In this document: piece after piece, positions 8,993-17,493 of the stretch | How positions within the stretch are numbered: the first letter of the stretch is position 1 | Layout of the letters: every line of letters begins with the position of its first letter | From: Roseibium sediminis | Lineage (GTDB): Bacteria > Pseudomonadota > Alphaproteobacteria > Rhizobiales > Stappiaceae | Length of the DNA stretch: 64,000 bases | Assembly (NCBI RefSeq): GCF_008711325.1 | Contig: NZ_VXDB01000003.1 | Location: 186,001-250,000, forward strand | Reading direction: 5' to 3' | The notes under the pieces: generated by a model | What the model was told of the DNA's origin: nothing | Database searches by the model: none | The model's input: the letters and a program-made list of their open reading frames with translations, nothing else | Program-made: the position numbers and the translations under genes

Positions 8993-9017
8993 AATTTTTG
9001 GAATAACTTCAAGCTTC

Positions 9018-9950
9018 TTATTCGACAGCTGCCTTCAATTCCGGCAGAACGTCGAACAGATCAGCCACAAGACCGTAGTCCGCCACCTGGAAAATCGGCG
9101 CTTCCTCGTCCTTGTTGATCGCAACGATGATCTTGGAGTCCTTCATGCCTGCAAGGTGCTGGATCGCACCGGAAATGCCGCAGGCAATGTAAAGATCCGG
9201 AGCCACGACCTTGCCGGTCTGGCCGACCTGCCAGTCGTTCGGGGCATACCCCGCATCGACGGCAGCGCGCGACGCGCCAACGGCTGCGCCGAGGGCATCG
9301 GCAACCGGCATGATGACTTCCTGGAACTTCTCTTCCGAACCAAGCGCACGGCCACCAGACACGATGATCTTGGCAGACGCCAGTTCCGGACGATCCGACT
9401 TGGACAGTTCCTCGCCGACAAACGACGAGAGATCCGAGCCACTGCCTGCAGAAATGTCTTCAATAGCGGCAGCACCGCCGTCACCAGCGGATGCAAAGCT
9501 TGCAGTCCGTACGGTGATCACCTTTTTTGCATCCAAAGACTTCACGGTCTGGATGGCATTGCCCGCATAGATCGGGCGCTCAAAAGTTTCACCGTCAATG
9601 ACTGCGGTCACGTCGGAAACCTGCATCACATCGAGCAGGGCGGCAACGCGCGGCAGCGTGTTCTTGCCATTGGCAGTTGCCGCGGCAACAACCGCGCCGT
9701 AGTTGGCAGCCAGTTCGACGATCAGAGCTGCCGTCGGTTCGGCAAGTTGATGCTCAAGCGCATCGCTTTCAGCAACAAGCACCTTGGAAACGCCCTGAAG
9801 CTTGGCAGCCTGTTCGGCGACACCCTTCACGCCTTTGCCGGCGACGAGCACATGGACTTCGGCTCCAAGAGCGGAAGCAGCAGAAAGGGCCTTTGCCGTG
9901 GCGTCGTTAAGAGCGCCGTTAGCGTGTTCAGCCACAAGAAGTGTTGTCAT
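9018..9950 (-). CDS. etfA: Electron transfer flavoprotein alpha subunit EtfA
   Basis: FAD-binding subunit (310 residues) of the soluble electron carrier that takes electrons from acyl-CoA dehydrogenases and passes them to ETF:quinone oxidoreductase. The conserved C-terminal FAD domain is plain: VSGGRALGS, then [20 protein letters not shown], then the signature [19 protein letters not shown]. It lies 24 bases downstream of etfB, so they are translated from one message. The N-terminal domain (LLVAEH...) packs against the beta subunit. Confidence 0.97.
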   Translation of the reverse strand: MTTLLVAEHANGALNDATAKALSAASALGAEVHVLVAGKGVKGVAEQAAKLQGVSKVLVAESDALEHQLAEPTAALIVELAANYGAVVAAATANGKNTLPRVAALLDVMQVSDVTAVIDGETFERPIYAGNAIQTVKSLDAKKVITVRTASFASAGDGGAAAIEDISAGSGSDLSSFVGEELSKSDRPELASAKIIVSGGRALGSEEKFQEVIMPVADALGAAVGASRAAVDAGYAPNDWQVGQTGKVVAPDLYIACGISGAIQHLAGMKDSKIIVAINKDEEAPIFQVADYGLVADLFDVLPELKAAVE

Positions 9951-9974
9951 GGTCTGTCCTCCTGTGACGGGTCC

Positions 9975-10724
9975 TTAAAGGACGCCGGCCTCGTTCTTGA
10001 GTTTGTCGACGAGCTCGGCAACCGAACCAACCTTCACGCCAGCCTGACGTGCCGGCGGCTCCTCGGTCTTCAGAACGGTGAGGCGCGGAGCGATGTCGAC
10101 ACCAAAGTCTGCCGGTGTCTTTTCGTCGATCGGCTTCTTCTTCGCCTTCATGATGTTCGGCAGGGACGCAAAGCGCGGCTCATTGAGGCGCAGGTCCGTC
10201 GTCACGATGGCCGGAAGCTTCAGCTTGATCGTCTGCAGGCCGCCATCAACTTCGCGGGTCACATCAACAGTGCCATCCCCGAGGTCAACCTTGGAAGCGA
10301 ATGTGCCCTGTGCCCATCCCAGCAGCGCAGCCAGCATCTGGCCGGTCTGATTGCAGTCGTCGTCGATTGCCTGCTTGCCGACAATGACAAGGCCCGGTTC
10401 TTCGGCTTCGACAATGCTCTTCAGGATCTTGGCAACGGCCAGCGGCTCAACGGTTTCGTCGGTTTCCACCAGAATGCCACGGTCGGCGCCCATGGCCAGA
10501 CCCGTCCGCAGGGTCTCGGTCGCCTTCTTCGGCCCGATCGAGACAACAACCACTTCGGTGGCCTTGCCTGCTTCCTTCAGTCGCAGGGCCTCTTCAACGG
10601 AAATCTCGTCGAACGGGTTCATGGACATCTTCACGTTGGCGAGGTCAACGCCGGACCCGTCCGCCTTCACACGAACCTTTACGTTATAGTCAATTACCCG
10701 CTTCACGGGCACGAGGATCTTCAT
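9975..10724 (-). CDS. etfB: Electron transfer flavoprotein beta subunit EtfB
   Basis: AMP-binding partner (249 residues) of EtfA. It begins [16 protein letters not shown], contains [17 protein letters not shown] and the beta-subunit recognition region with [29 protein letters not shown], the loop that docks to dehydrogenases. First gene of the likely operon etfB-etfA-hydroxybutyryl-CoA dehydrogenase-acyl-CoA ligase. The 230-base gap upstream should hold the promoter, but no clear operator is visible there. Confidence 0.97.
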   Translation of the reverse strand: MKILVPVKRVIDYNVKVRVKADGSGVDLANVKMSMNPFDEISVEEALRLKEAGKATEVVVVSIGPKKATETLRTGLAMGADRGILVETDETVEPLAVAKILKSIVEAEEPGLVIVGKQAIDDDCNQTGQMLAALLGWAQGTFASKVDLGDGTVDVTREVDGGLQTIKLKLPAIVTTDLRLNEPRFASLPNIMKAKKKPIDEKTPADFGVDIAPRLTVLKTEEPPARQAGVKVGSVAELVDKLKNEAGVL

Positions 10725-10954
10725 TACGTCTCAACCTTTCGCTGGTCGGGCGGGCCTACCGCACCGCATCATTTGACCAAAACCCAACAGGAACAACCTG
10801 TTATAAATGGCGGTTTTCAGCCAAATATGGCGCTTGCCGCAGGACGGTAATCACCCTTTCCGCATGTGTCAATGATCGCCTAAGGGAAGGTCTTCATTTT
10901 CTTGATGCCGCGAAGGGGGCCATTGGTCCAAGGGATCAGCCCGGTAGTCCGGCA

Positions 10955-11635
10955 TCAGTCAAACAGAGGAACGCCCCGGCGGCGCATGAAGACAACCAGC
11001 AAACAGCCGGCCAGAATTCCCCCAATATGTGCCGACCAGGCGATCTGGCTTTCTGGCCCGAAAGCGGCACTGAAAACCTGATAACCGACCCAGAAGCCAA
11101 GAACCACAACTGCGGGCAGGGGAACCGGGAATTTGCCCAGCGCCAGCACCCACACCATCACCTTGGGATGCAGCATGAGATATCCGGCGATCACCCCGGC
11201 AACAGCGCCGGAAGCGCCAACCAGCGGCACATCGGAGCCGAAGTTCGAAAAAGTGTAGGCAAGTCCGCCTGCGGTGGCGCACAGAATATAGAAGAGAAAA
11301 TAGCGAACATGCCCGAGAGCATCCTCGATATTGTCGCCGAACACCCACAGAAACAGCATGTTGCCGCCCAGATGCCAGATATCACCATGCAGAAAAGCAT
11401 AGGTAAAGATCGAGGCGTAGTCCGGCAATACCTGCAGCTCCGCAGGCAGTTCCTTCATTTCCAGAAAGACACTTGGCACCAGTCCATGCGAATAGGCAGA
11501 CGCGGTTGCCGCGTCACCAAATCCAAGATGCTGCAACAACACAAAGACGATGACATTCGTCAGGATGAGACCGTAGTTTACATACGGTCTTTTGACATGT
11601 TCCAGGCCATTGTGATCGTGTATCGGGACAAACAT
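10955..11635 (-). CDS. Rhomboid-family intramembrane serine protease
   Basis: A 226-residue polytopic protein with about six membrane helices. The catalytic dyad is intact: S142 in GASGAVAG and H203 in WSAHIGG; H88 and N92 in HLGGNMLFLWVFGD complete the oxyanion region. Rhomboids cut membrane proteins within or near the bilayer; the substrate here is unknown. The N-terminus MFVPIHDHN and the short cytoplasmic tail are usual for the bacterial class. It ends a leftward group with the cobalamin adenosyltransferase and the twin-membrane protein upstream. Confidence 0.92.
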   Translation of the reverse strand: MFVPIHDHNGLEHVKRPYVNYGLILTNVIVFVLLQHLGFGDAATASAYSHGLVPSVFLEMKELPAELQVLPDYASIFTYAFLHGDIWHLGGNMLFLWVFGDNIEDALGHVRYFLFYILCATAGGLAYTFSNFGSDVPLVGASGAVAGVIAGYLMLHPKVMVWVLALGKFPVPLPAVVVLGFWVGYQVFSAAFGPESQIAWSAHIGGILAGCLLVVFMRRRGVPLFD

Positions 11636-11673
11636 GAACTACGGGACAATTGCGGTTGGGAAAACCGCCTTCC

Positions 11674-12249
11674 CTAGCGGTTCTTACCAGGAACCCATAG
11701 CACGTCCTTCTCGCCCTTCGCATTCAGAAATCGGGAAAGAACGAAAAACAGATCGGAGAGGCGGTTCATGTAACGCACCGCGGCCGGGTTGATCCTTTCG
11801 CGCGAAGACAGATCCACCATCAACCGTTCGGCACGGCGGGACACGGTTCTGGCAAGATGCAGATGGGCCGAGGCCGCGCTGCCGCCCGGCAGAACAAAAG
11901 ACCGCAAGGGCTTGATGTCGGCGTTGAACGTGTCGATTGCCTCTTCAAGCGCGGTTACCTGTTGGTCGGTGATCCGCAGCGGCTCGTAACCAAGATCTTC
12001 ATCCGTCTCCGGCGTCGCCAGATCGGCGCCAAGATCGAAGAGGTCATTCTGGACACGGTTGAGGACGGCATCGACATCCAAAAACTCTTCAGCCGTATGA
12101 AGCCGCACAAGCCCGACAACCGAGTTTGTCTCGTCGACGGTGCCATAGGCCTCGATACGCAGATCATGCTTGGGTCTGCGCTCACCCGAACCGAGCGCTG
12201 TTGTCCCGTCGTCGCCGGTCTTCGTATAGATCTTATTCAAAACGACCAT
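11674..12249 (-). CDS. Cob(I)yrinic acid a,c-diamide adenosyltransferase, PduO type
   Basis: A 191-residue cytoplasmic enzyme that moves the adenosyl group of ATP to reduced cobalamin. The N-terminal ATP-binding motif KIYTKTGDDGTTAL and the downstream DETNSVVGLVR and SRRAERLM motifs are those of PduO-type ATRs. It begins 34 bases after the small twin-membrane gene and precedes the rhomboid gene. No cobalamin riboswitch is visible upstream. The product would supply coenzyme B12, for example to methylmalonyl-CoA mutase. Confidence 0.93.
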   Translation of the reverse strand: MVVLNKIYTKTGDDGTTALGSGERRPKHDLRIEAYGTVDETNSVVGLVRLHTAEEFLDVDAVLNRVQNDLFDLGADLATPETDEDLGYEPLRITDQQVTALEEAIDTFNADIKPLRSFVLPGGSAASAHLHLARTVSRRAERLMVDLSSRERINPAAVRYMNRLSDLFFVLSRFLNAKGEKDVLWVPGKNR

Positions 12250-12283
12250 GTTGCCCCCGTCCTGGTCTCGAAACTATCGGTTC

Positions 12284-12478
12284 TTACCGTCCGCCAAAGA
12301 AGTAGAGCCCGGTCATCACCAGGACAACCACCAGAAACTGCAAACCGACGCGCCAGCGCATCAGGGTCTGGGACCGGTTGGCCGAGCCTCCCCGCATCAT
12401 GTTCCAGATGCCCATCAACAGCACCAGAACCACTGCGGCCATGCCAACGGGAATAAGGACATCAATGATTTCAGCCAT
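12284..12478 (-). CDS. Small twin-transmembrane protein, HIG1-domain-like
   Basis: A 64-residue protein with two membrane helices (about 5-24 and 44-60) separated by a polar basic turn (MRGGSANRSQTLMRWRV). The turn with S-Q-x-L-M-R-x-R is the hallmark of bacterial HIG1-like proteins, which in alphaproteobacteria are linked to respiratory complexes. The start at 12478 is chosen for AGGAAG six bases before it; an ORF extending 7 residues further has no ribosome site. It sits directly upstream of the adenosyltransferase gene, an arrangement common in rhizobia. Confidence 0.8.
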   Translation of the reverse strand: MAEIIDVLIPVGMAAVVLVLLMGIWNMMRGGSANRSQTLMRWRVGLQFLVVVLVMTGLYFFGGR

Positions 12479-12542
12479 AACACTTCCTGATTTCTTCAAG
12501 ACGGCGAACCGTCGACGTCAGATGGCACTCACCTGAACAAAT

Positions 12543-13415
12543 CTACTCTTCCGAATTCGTCACCCGGATGCAGAACCGATCCAGCAAAGGAGTCGGCAGC
12601 ACCGTTACTGCCACGGCCATGATCCAGGTCGGAACAGTGACAAAATATCGCGCCCTCGGTCTGCGGGCTTCTACCGCATGGATCAACTGCTTGACCACCG
12701 ATGATGCAGGCAGCTTGAAACGGCCCGGCTCTCCGCCTTCCATTCTTATGCGCCGTTTCTCATACGTCATACGATGCACCGAGCGCATCAGACCTTCCGG
12801 TCCGATCCATTTGTTGAATTGGGCAAGGGCATTTGCAGTAAAGCGGGTCTCGATGGGGCCGGGTTCAATGAGGCTGACATGGATGCCAGACCCTTTGAGC
12901 TCCTGGCGCAGAGTGTCGGAATAGGCTTCCAGAGCAAATTTGGAAGCCGAGTAAGCGCCTCGATATTTCAGGGCCACAAATCCGAGAACCGACGAGCATT
13001 GGACGATGCGTCCGCCGCCATTTGCACGCATACCCGGAATGACACGGGCCGTCAGATCGTGCCAACCAATAAAATTGGCCTCAAACAGCTGTCGCATGGC
13101 AGCCACCGGCAGATCTTCGAGCGCTCCGGGCACCGCATAGGCCCCATTGTTGAAAAGCGCATCGAGTCGCCCTTCACACAGGTCCATCACGGCATCGAAC
13201 GCACTGGCAATGCTGTCCGGCTCTTCATAATCCAGCCGAAAAGCCTCAAAACCGAGAGCCCGAAGCATGTCGACATCTTCCTCACGGCGAGCTGTCGGAA
13301 AGACCCTCCAGTTGCGTCCCCGCAAAAGCCGGGCCGCCTCCAGACCTATTCCTGAGGAGCAACCCGTGATCAGGATCGTGCGGTGCCGATTGGCCGCAAG
13401 CTCAGCATCTGGCAT
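12543..13415 (-). CDS. SDR-family oxidoreductase
   Basis: Classical short-chain dehydrogenase of 290 residues. TGCSSGIG at 17-24 binds the cofactor, NNGAY near 89-93 is the structural motif, and S142, Y155 and K159 form the active site (YRGAYSASK). The Arg pair after the second strand (TARREEDVD) favours NADP(H). A hydrophobic C-terminal stretch (IMAVAVTVLPTPLLDRF) may associate with the membrane. Substrate unknown. It is a separate leftward gene between the twin-membrane gene and the ubiquinone hydroxylase gene. Confidence 0.88.
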   Translation of the reverse strand: MPDAELAANRHRTILITGCSSGIGLEAARLLRGRNWRVFPTARREEDVDMLRALGFEAFRLDYEEPDSIASAFDAVMDLCEGRLDALFNNGAYAVPGALEDLPVAAMRQLFEANFIGWHDLTARVIPGMRANGGGRIVQCSSVLGFVALKYRGAYSASKFALEAYSDTLRQELKGSGIHVSLIEPGPIETRFTANALAQFNKWIGPEGLMRSVHRMTYEKRRIRMEGGEPGRFKLPASSVVKQLIHAVEARRPRARYFVTVPTWIMAVAVTVLPTPLLDRFCIRVTNSEE

Positions 13416-13458
13416 CGCTCACCCCATCCTTGACCCCAGTTGATGCACGAACTTGCAT

Positions 13459-14697
13459 TCAGATGGCCTCACCCAAAAGCAACTTCGGAGTTGGACCCGC
13501 AAGGCCGGCAGCCTCAGAAATGAACCGCGACTTGAGGGACGGCATCCGGTCCACAAGCCCGAGGCCGAAATCCCGGATCGCACGGACCACCGAAAGGTCG
13601 TTGGAGAACAAGCGATTCAGAACATCGGTCACGACACCCATCTGGAACGTGTCGAACCGGCGCCATCTCTCGTACCGCTCCAGCACATCAAGTGTTCCGA
13701 TATCCTGACCCAAGCGGCGAGCCTCCACCAAAACCTCCGCCAGAGCAGCGACATCCTTGAAACCAAGATTGAGTCCCTGTCCGGCGATAGGGTGAATGCC
13801 GTGAGCGGCATCACCCACCAGTGCAAACCGGTTTCGCACGAAATCCCGGGCAAGGCGGAGCCCCAGAGGATAGGCATTGCGCGCACCATCCAGCTCCACC
13901 TTGCCAAGGTGATGACCGAACCTGCGCTCCAGCTCGATTTCAAAAGTGAATTCGTCGCCTTCTGCCAGTCGGCGGGCATCGGCGGTCCGTTCCGTCCATA
14001 CAAGCGAAGAGCGGTTTCCGGTCAAGGGCAGGATGGCGAAGGGACCAGCGGGCAGAAAATGCTCTTCGGCCCTGCCATTATGGGGACGCTCGTGGCGAAC
14101 AGTCGTCACGATTCCGGCCTGCCCGTAATCCCAGTGAAGGGTCTTGATCCCGGAAAGATCGCGCAAACGGGAACGCACGCCATCAGCCGCGACCAGCAGT
14201 CTGGCAGTTACATCCCTGCCGCTTGCCAGCGTGATTGACACCTCTTCCGCAGAATTGCTGAAAGACGCAGCCGTGTCAGGGGCGAGAAATTCAACGCCCA
14301 GCGCCGACGCCTTGCGGTAAAGCGCGGGAAGCATGACCCCGTTGGGCACCATATGTGCGAAGGGTTCCCCATCCGTGACCTGGCCGTCAAAGGTCAGGAA
14401 AACGGGTCGGACGGTATCCCGCAGACTGCTGTCCGTCACGATCATTTCGTTGATCGGCTGGGCACTCGGCAGGATTTCTTCCCAGATCCCGAGCTGATCC
14501 AACATGCGGCTGGCAGCGGCAGCTATAGCCGACGCACGCGGGTCCTTGTCGAGGGCAGCCATGGGTTTGGGGTCAATAACCGCGACCTCCATTCCCGGAT
14601 CTGCCGACTTCAACGCAAGAGCAAGCGACAGCCCCACATAGCCGCCGCCAGCTATGGCAACATCGAACGCAGCGTTCGTCTGTATCGGTTTTGTCAT
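13459..14697 (-). CDS. UbiH/UbiF-type FAD-dependent monooxygenase
   Basis: A 412-residue flavoprotein hydroxylase of the UbiH/UbiF/COQ6 family, acting on the ring of a ubiquinone precursor at the membrane face. The dinucleotide motif AGGGYVG is at 16-22, the DG motif (ADGVRSRLR) at 171-179, and the second FAD motif GDAAHGIHPIAGQGLN from 295. Which ring position it hydroxylates cannot be told by reading; alphaproteobacterial family members differ in regioselectivity. It is divergent from the thioesterase gene across a gap of about 130 bases. Confidence 0.9.
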   Translation of the reverse strand: MTKPIQTNAAFDVAIAGGGYVGLSLALALKSADPGMEVAVIDPKPMAALDKDPRASAIAAAASRMLDQLGIWEEILPSAQPINEMIVTDSSLRDTVRPVFLTFDGQVTDGEPFAHMVPNGVMLPALYRKASALGVEFLAPDTAASFSNSAEEVSITLASGRDVTARLLVAADGVRSRLRDLSGIKTLHWDYGQAGIVTTVRHERPHNGRAEEHFLPAGPFAILPLTGNRSSLVWTERTADARRLAEGDEFTFEIELERRFGHHLGKVELDGARNAYPLGLRLARDFVRNRFALVGDAAHGIHPIAGQGLNLGFKDVAALAEVLVEARRLGQDIGTLDVLERYERWRRFDTFQMGVVTDVLNRLFSNDLSVVRAIRDFGLGLVDRMPSLKSRFISEAAGLAGPTPKLLLGEAI

Positions 14698-14827
14698 CTC
14701 TCAACTCCTGAGCCCAAGCCCTTTTGATCGACACTTGACTTTAACGTCAACTCCCGTCCAAGACTGCAGCACAAACCAAATCAGTCATGCAGACTGCCTC
14801 AGTGCCTATTTAGCAGGGATTGCACGG

Positions 14828-15694
14828 ATGACCACAGCCATCGATACACTTCTGGACATACTGGATCTGGAAAGGCTGGAAGAAAACCTGTTTCGAGGCC
14901 GCAGCCCGCAAGTCGGCTGGCAGAGGGTGTTTGGCGGGCAGGTAATCGGGCAGGCGCTCGTTGCAGCCTCGCGCACGGTGGTCGAAGATCGCCATGTTCA
15001 CTCGCTTCACGGATATTTCCTGCGTCCGGGCGATCCATCGGTTCCCATCATCTATGAAGTGGATCGCATTCGCGATGGCGGCAGTTTCACCACGCGCCGG
15101 GTCATTGCCATCCAGCACGGACAGGCGATCTTCTCCATGTCCGCATCCTTTCAGGTCCGCGAAGAAGGGCTCGAACACCAGATCGAGATGCCGGATGTCC
15201 CCAAACCTGATGACCTGCCTTCAGAAGCCGATCTGAAGGAAAAGCTGATATCCATAGCCCCGGAAAACGTTCGCAAATACTGGGAGCGCGAGCGGCCTAT
15301 CGAATTGCGGCCCGTCGACCTCACCCACTATTTCAGTAACAAGAAGCTGCCGCCGCAGCAATATGTCTGGGTAAAGGCGACAGGAGCCTTGCCGGAAGAC
15401 GAACGCATCCACCAGTGCGTGCTTGCCTACGCCTCCGACATGACGTTGCTCGATACATCCCTGTTCCCGCATGGAACGTCCGTTTTCAGCCCGAAAATCC
15501 AGGCAGCCAGCCTCGATCATTCCATGTGGTTTCACAGACCCTTTCGCGCCGACGAATGGCTGCTTTATGCCACGGACAGCACGCTCTCCGGCGGATCGCG
15601 CGGCCTGAATCGGGGCATGCTCTTCACCGAGGATGGCAAACTCGTCGCCTCAACCGCCCAGGAAGGCCTCATCCGCCTTCGCAAAAAGCCGTAA
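14828..15694 (+). CDS. tesB: Acyl-CoA thioesterase II
   Basis: A 288-residue double hot-dog protein that hydrolyses medium- and long-chain acyl-CoA to free acid. The N-terminal hot-dog begins ENLFRGRSPQVGWQRVFGGQV, the C-terminal one contains YASDMTLLDTSL with the catalytic aspartate, the HSMWFHRPF segment and the final STAQEGLIR with the catalytic glutamine. The ATG at 14828 is used because the family starts just before the DILDLE helix; the longer frame adds 58 residues that run through the divergent promoter region. Confidence 0.95.
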   Translation: MTTAIDTLLDILDLERLEENLFRGRSPQVGWQRVFGGQVIGQALVAASRTVVEDRHVHSLHGYFLRPGDPSVPIIYEVDRIRDGGSFTTRRVIAIQHGQAIFSMSASFQVREEGLEHQIEMPDVPKPDDLPSEADLKEKLISIAPENVRKYWERERPIELRPVDLTHYFSNKKLPPQQYVWVKATGALPEDERIHQCVLAYASDMTLLDTSLFPHGTSVFSPKIQAASLDHSMWFHRPFRADEWLLYATDSTLSGGSRGLNRGMLFTEDGKLVASTAQEGLIRLRKKP

Positions 15695-15722
15695 GACTGA
15701 CCAGCTATCGTCAGGACGATCT

Positions 15723-16919
15723 TTACTTCGGTCCGGTGAACCCGGAAATGGCAAGGGGGTTGTCGGTCATCGCCTGCGCGTCAGGAAGGTCGGTCTGAAG
15801 GGTGTTTGTAAACGAGTCGAAAAGCCGGCGCACAAAGCCTTCGGGCAGATCGTGGGTGATGAACACCATCCGTGTCCGCCGATCCCCATCCGGCCAACCC
15901 TCCAGGGTCACCGGCGGATGAAAGACATGCTGCACGCCGTGAATGACCACTGGCCGAGACGGATCTTCTGCAATCTGCACAATCGCTTTCATGCGCAACA
16001 GGCGGGGTCCGTGGGCCGAGCGCAGGAGGTCGAGAAACATCTCCAGGCCCGAGGCCGGGATCGCTCTGTCCGTTGAAAGGGTGAAGGCCCTGATCTTGTC
16101 ATCATGGCGATTGACGTCATGATGATGATCGTGATGGTGGCTATGGCCGGGCCCATGGTTGTGTGAACCGTTATCATGATTGTGATGGTGCCCGGCATGG
16201 CTATCATAAGCATCAGCATTCAGCCACTTGGCAACATCCGGGATCTTTGTTGCCGGATCATACAAACCGGCATCGAACAATCGATCCACCGTCGCATCGC
16301 CCCGTTGCGAAAAGAGCCGCGTGGCAGCTGGATTCAATTTTTCGAGTCGGGCAAGAAGCGGGACGAGATCGGCGTCTTCGTTTTCCAGAAGATCGGTCTT
16401 TGTCATCACAAGGCGATCGGCAACGGCTGCCTGACGGCGTGCTTCCTCGTGCGTGTCGAGCGTATCAAGACCATTGACCCCATCGACCAGAGTCACAACA
16501 CTCTCAAGCCGATACCTCAGCATGAGATAAGGATGGAGCATGACCGTGTGCAGGATCGGGGCGGGGTCCGCAAGGCCCGTTGTCTCGATGACAACTCGGG
16601 CAAGCTTGTCCAGACGACCATTGTCCAGACGACGCAGGAGATCTTCGAGCGTGGTGACAAGATCGCCGCGAATGGTGCAGCAAAGGCAGCCGGACGAGAG
16701 TTCCAGAACACCATCGCTCGCCTGATCAACGAGCAGATGATCAAGGCCGACATCGCCGAACTCGTTGATGATGACCGCAGTATCGGCCACCTGGGGGTCC
16801 TTGAGGATCCGGTTCAACAATGTGGTCTTGCCCGAGCCCAGGAACCCGGTGATGACGGAGAGCGGAATTGGCGGCTTTGGGCCGCTCGGCTTGTCGACCG
16901 CTGGGCTGGGGGAGGTCAT
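15723..16919 (-). CDS. CobW/COG0523-family GTP-binding metallochaperone with His-rich loop
   Basis: A 398-residue P-loop GTPase of the family that delivers or stores metal, mostly zinc. Walker A GFLGSGKT is at 25-32, the family metal motif is C78-x-C80-C81 (SSGCLCCTIRG), and NEFGDVGLD follows Walker A as expected. Between the G domain and the C-terminal CobW_C domain lies a stretch with about 16 histidines in 35 residues (roughly 242-277), likely a metal-binding loop. The C-terminal domain runs from IRAFTLSTDRAI. A perfect 10-base inverted repeat sits just upstream of its ribosome site. Its neighbours give no cobalamin context, so a zinc role is inferred. Confidence 0.9.
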   Translation of the reverse strand: MTSPSPAVDKPSGPKPPIPLSVITGFLGSGKTTLLNRILKDPQVADTAVIINEFGDVGLDHLLVDQASDGVLELSSGCLCCTIRGDLVTTLEDLLRRLDNGRLDKLARVVIETTGLADPAPILHTVMLHPYLMLRYRLESVVTLVDGVNGLDTLDTHEEARRQAAVADRLVMTKTDLLENEDADLVPLLARLEKLNPAATRLFSQRGDATVDRLFDAGLYDPATKIPDVAKWLNADAYDSHAGHHHNHDNGSHNHGPGHSHHHDHHHDVNRHDDKIRAFTLSTDRAIPASGLEMFLDLLRSAHGPRLLRMKAIVQIAEDPSRPVVIHGVQHVFHPPVTLEGWPDGDRRTRMVFITHDLPEGFVRRLFDSFTNTLQTDLPDAQAMTDNPLAISGFTGPK

Positions 16920-16930
16920 CTGGTGCTTCC

Positions 16931-16957
16931 AATGCTGAAACCGTTCATTTCAGCATT
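16931..16957 (-). promoter_or_regulatory. Perfect inverted repeat before the CobW-family gene
   Basis: Two 10-base arms (AATGCTGAAA / TTTCAGCATT) with a 7-base spacer end 12 bases before the start codon, next to the GGAAG ribosome site. It could be an operator or an RNA hairpin covering translation. It does not match the usual alphaproteobacterial Zur box as I know it. Confidence 0.5.
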
Positions 16958-16999
16958 CACCTAAGACCTGTCGGATATAAAATCCAGCGCCGGAAGGCC

Positions 17000-17281
17000 T
17001 CACGCCGAAACGGGAGCGACCTCGATGGCCTCTTCTTCTTCCGAAACATCCTCGTCCGCATCAACGATTTCATCGTTGTTGCTGATGACGATCGGTTCAA
17101 ACCCGCTTGACGTTTCTGCTTCTTCCGGTTCGAAATCGACCGTCTCGCGAACCGCGATTGCAGCCCGTCTGAGCAATGCAATTACGTTCTCGACAGAATG
17201 GCCTCTTTCGAGCTGGTCGGCAGAAAATTCTGCAAGGTCAGCCAAGGCTACAATTGTAGCGGTAGATTTCGGTTCACGCAT
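17000..17281 (-). CDS. Hypothetical acidic protein
   Basis: A 93-residue protein with a helical N-terminal half (VALADLAEFSADQLERG, VENVIALLRRAAIAVRET) and a very acidic C-terminal half (about 50-93, with DEDVSEEEEAIEV). The start at 17281 (MREPKST) is preferred: the frame extends upstream 57 residues but that part is AT-rich, Cys/Asn-rich and unlike the rest. No signal peptide, no known domain. It stands alone between the CobW-family gene and the carboxypeptidase gene; the AT-rich gap upstream probably carries its promoter. Confidence 0.55.
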   Translation of the reverse strand: MREPKSTATIVALADLAEFSADQLERGHSVENVIALLRRAAIAVRETVDFEPEEAETSSGFEPIVISNNDEIVDADEDVSEEEEAIEVAPVSA

Positions 17282-17493
17282 ATCGCAGCTCTTCTGGCAG
17301 CAGGTATTGAATTGGTTCCGGTAAGGAGCGGTATTCAACATTCTTTGAATATCACCCTGATTGTCGAACCGAACACAATGTTTTTCCGTAAATGCATTCT
17401 TAATTTTAACAGTTAAAATTGATTTAACGGTGCAAAACAACCTGAGATTCACCCAAAACGGGTACTATTCGCCATTGCACGTATTGACATGCA

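Noticed and set aside
9156-10850. A 564-codon plus-strand ORF
   Set aside because: It lies antisense to etfA and etfB, whose family motifs are complete. Its protein is Arg/His/Leu-rich with no domain, as expected for a shadow frame in GC-rich DNA.
11636-12543. A cobalamin riboswitch near the adenosyltransferase gene
   Set aside because: Upstream gaps are only about 34 and 65 bases, too short for the element, and no B12-box-like sequence was seen.
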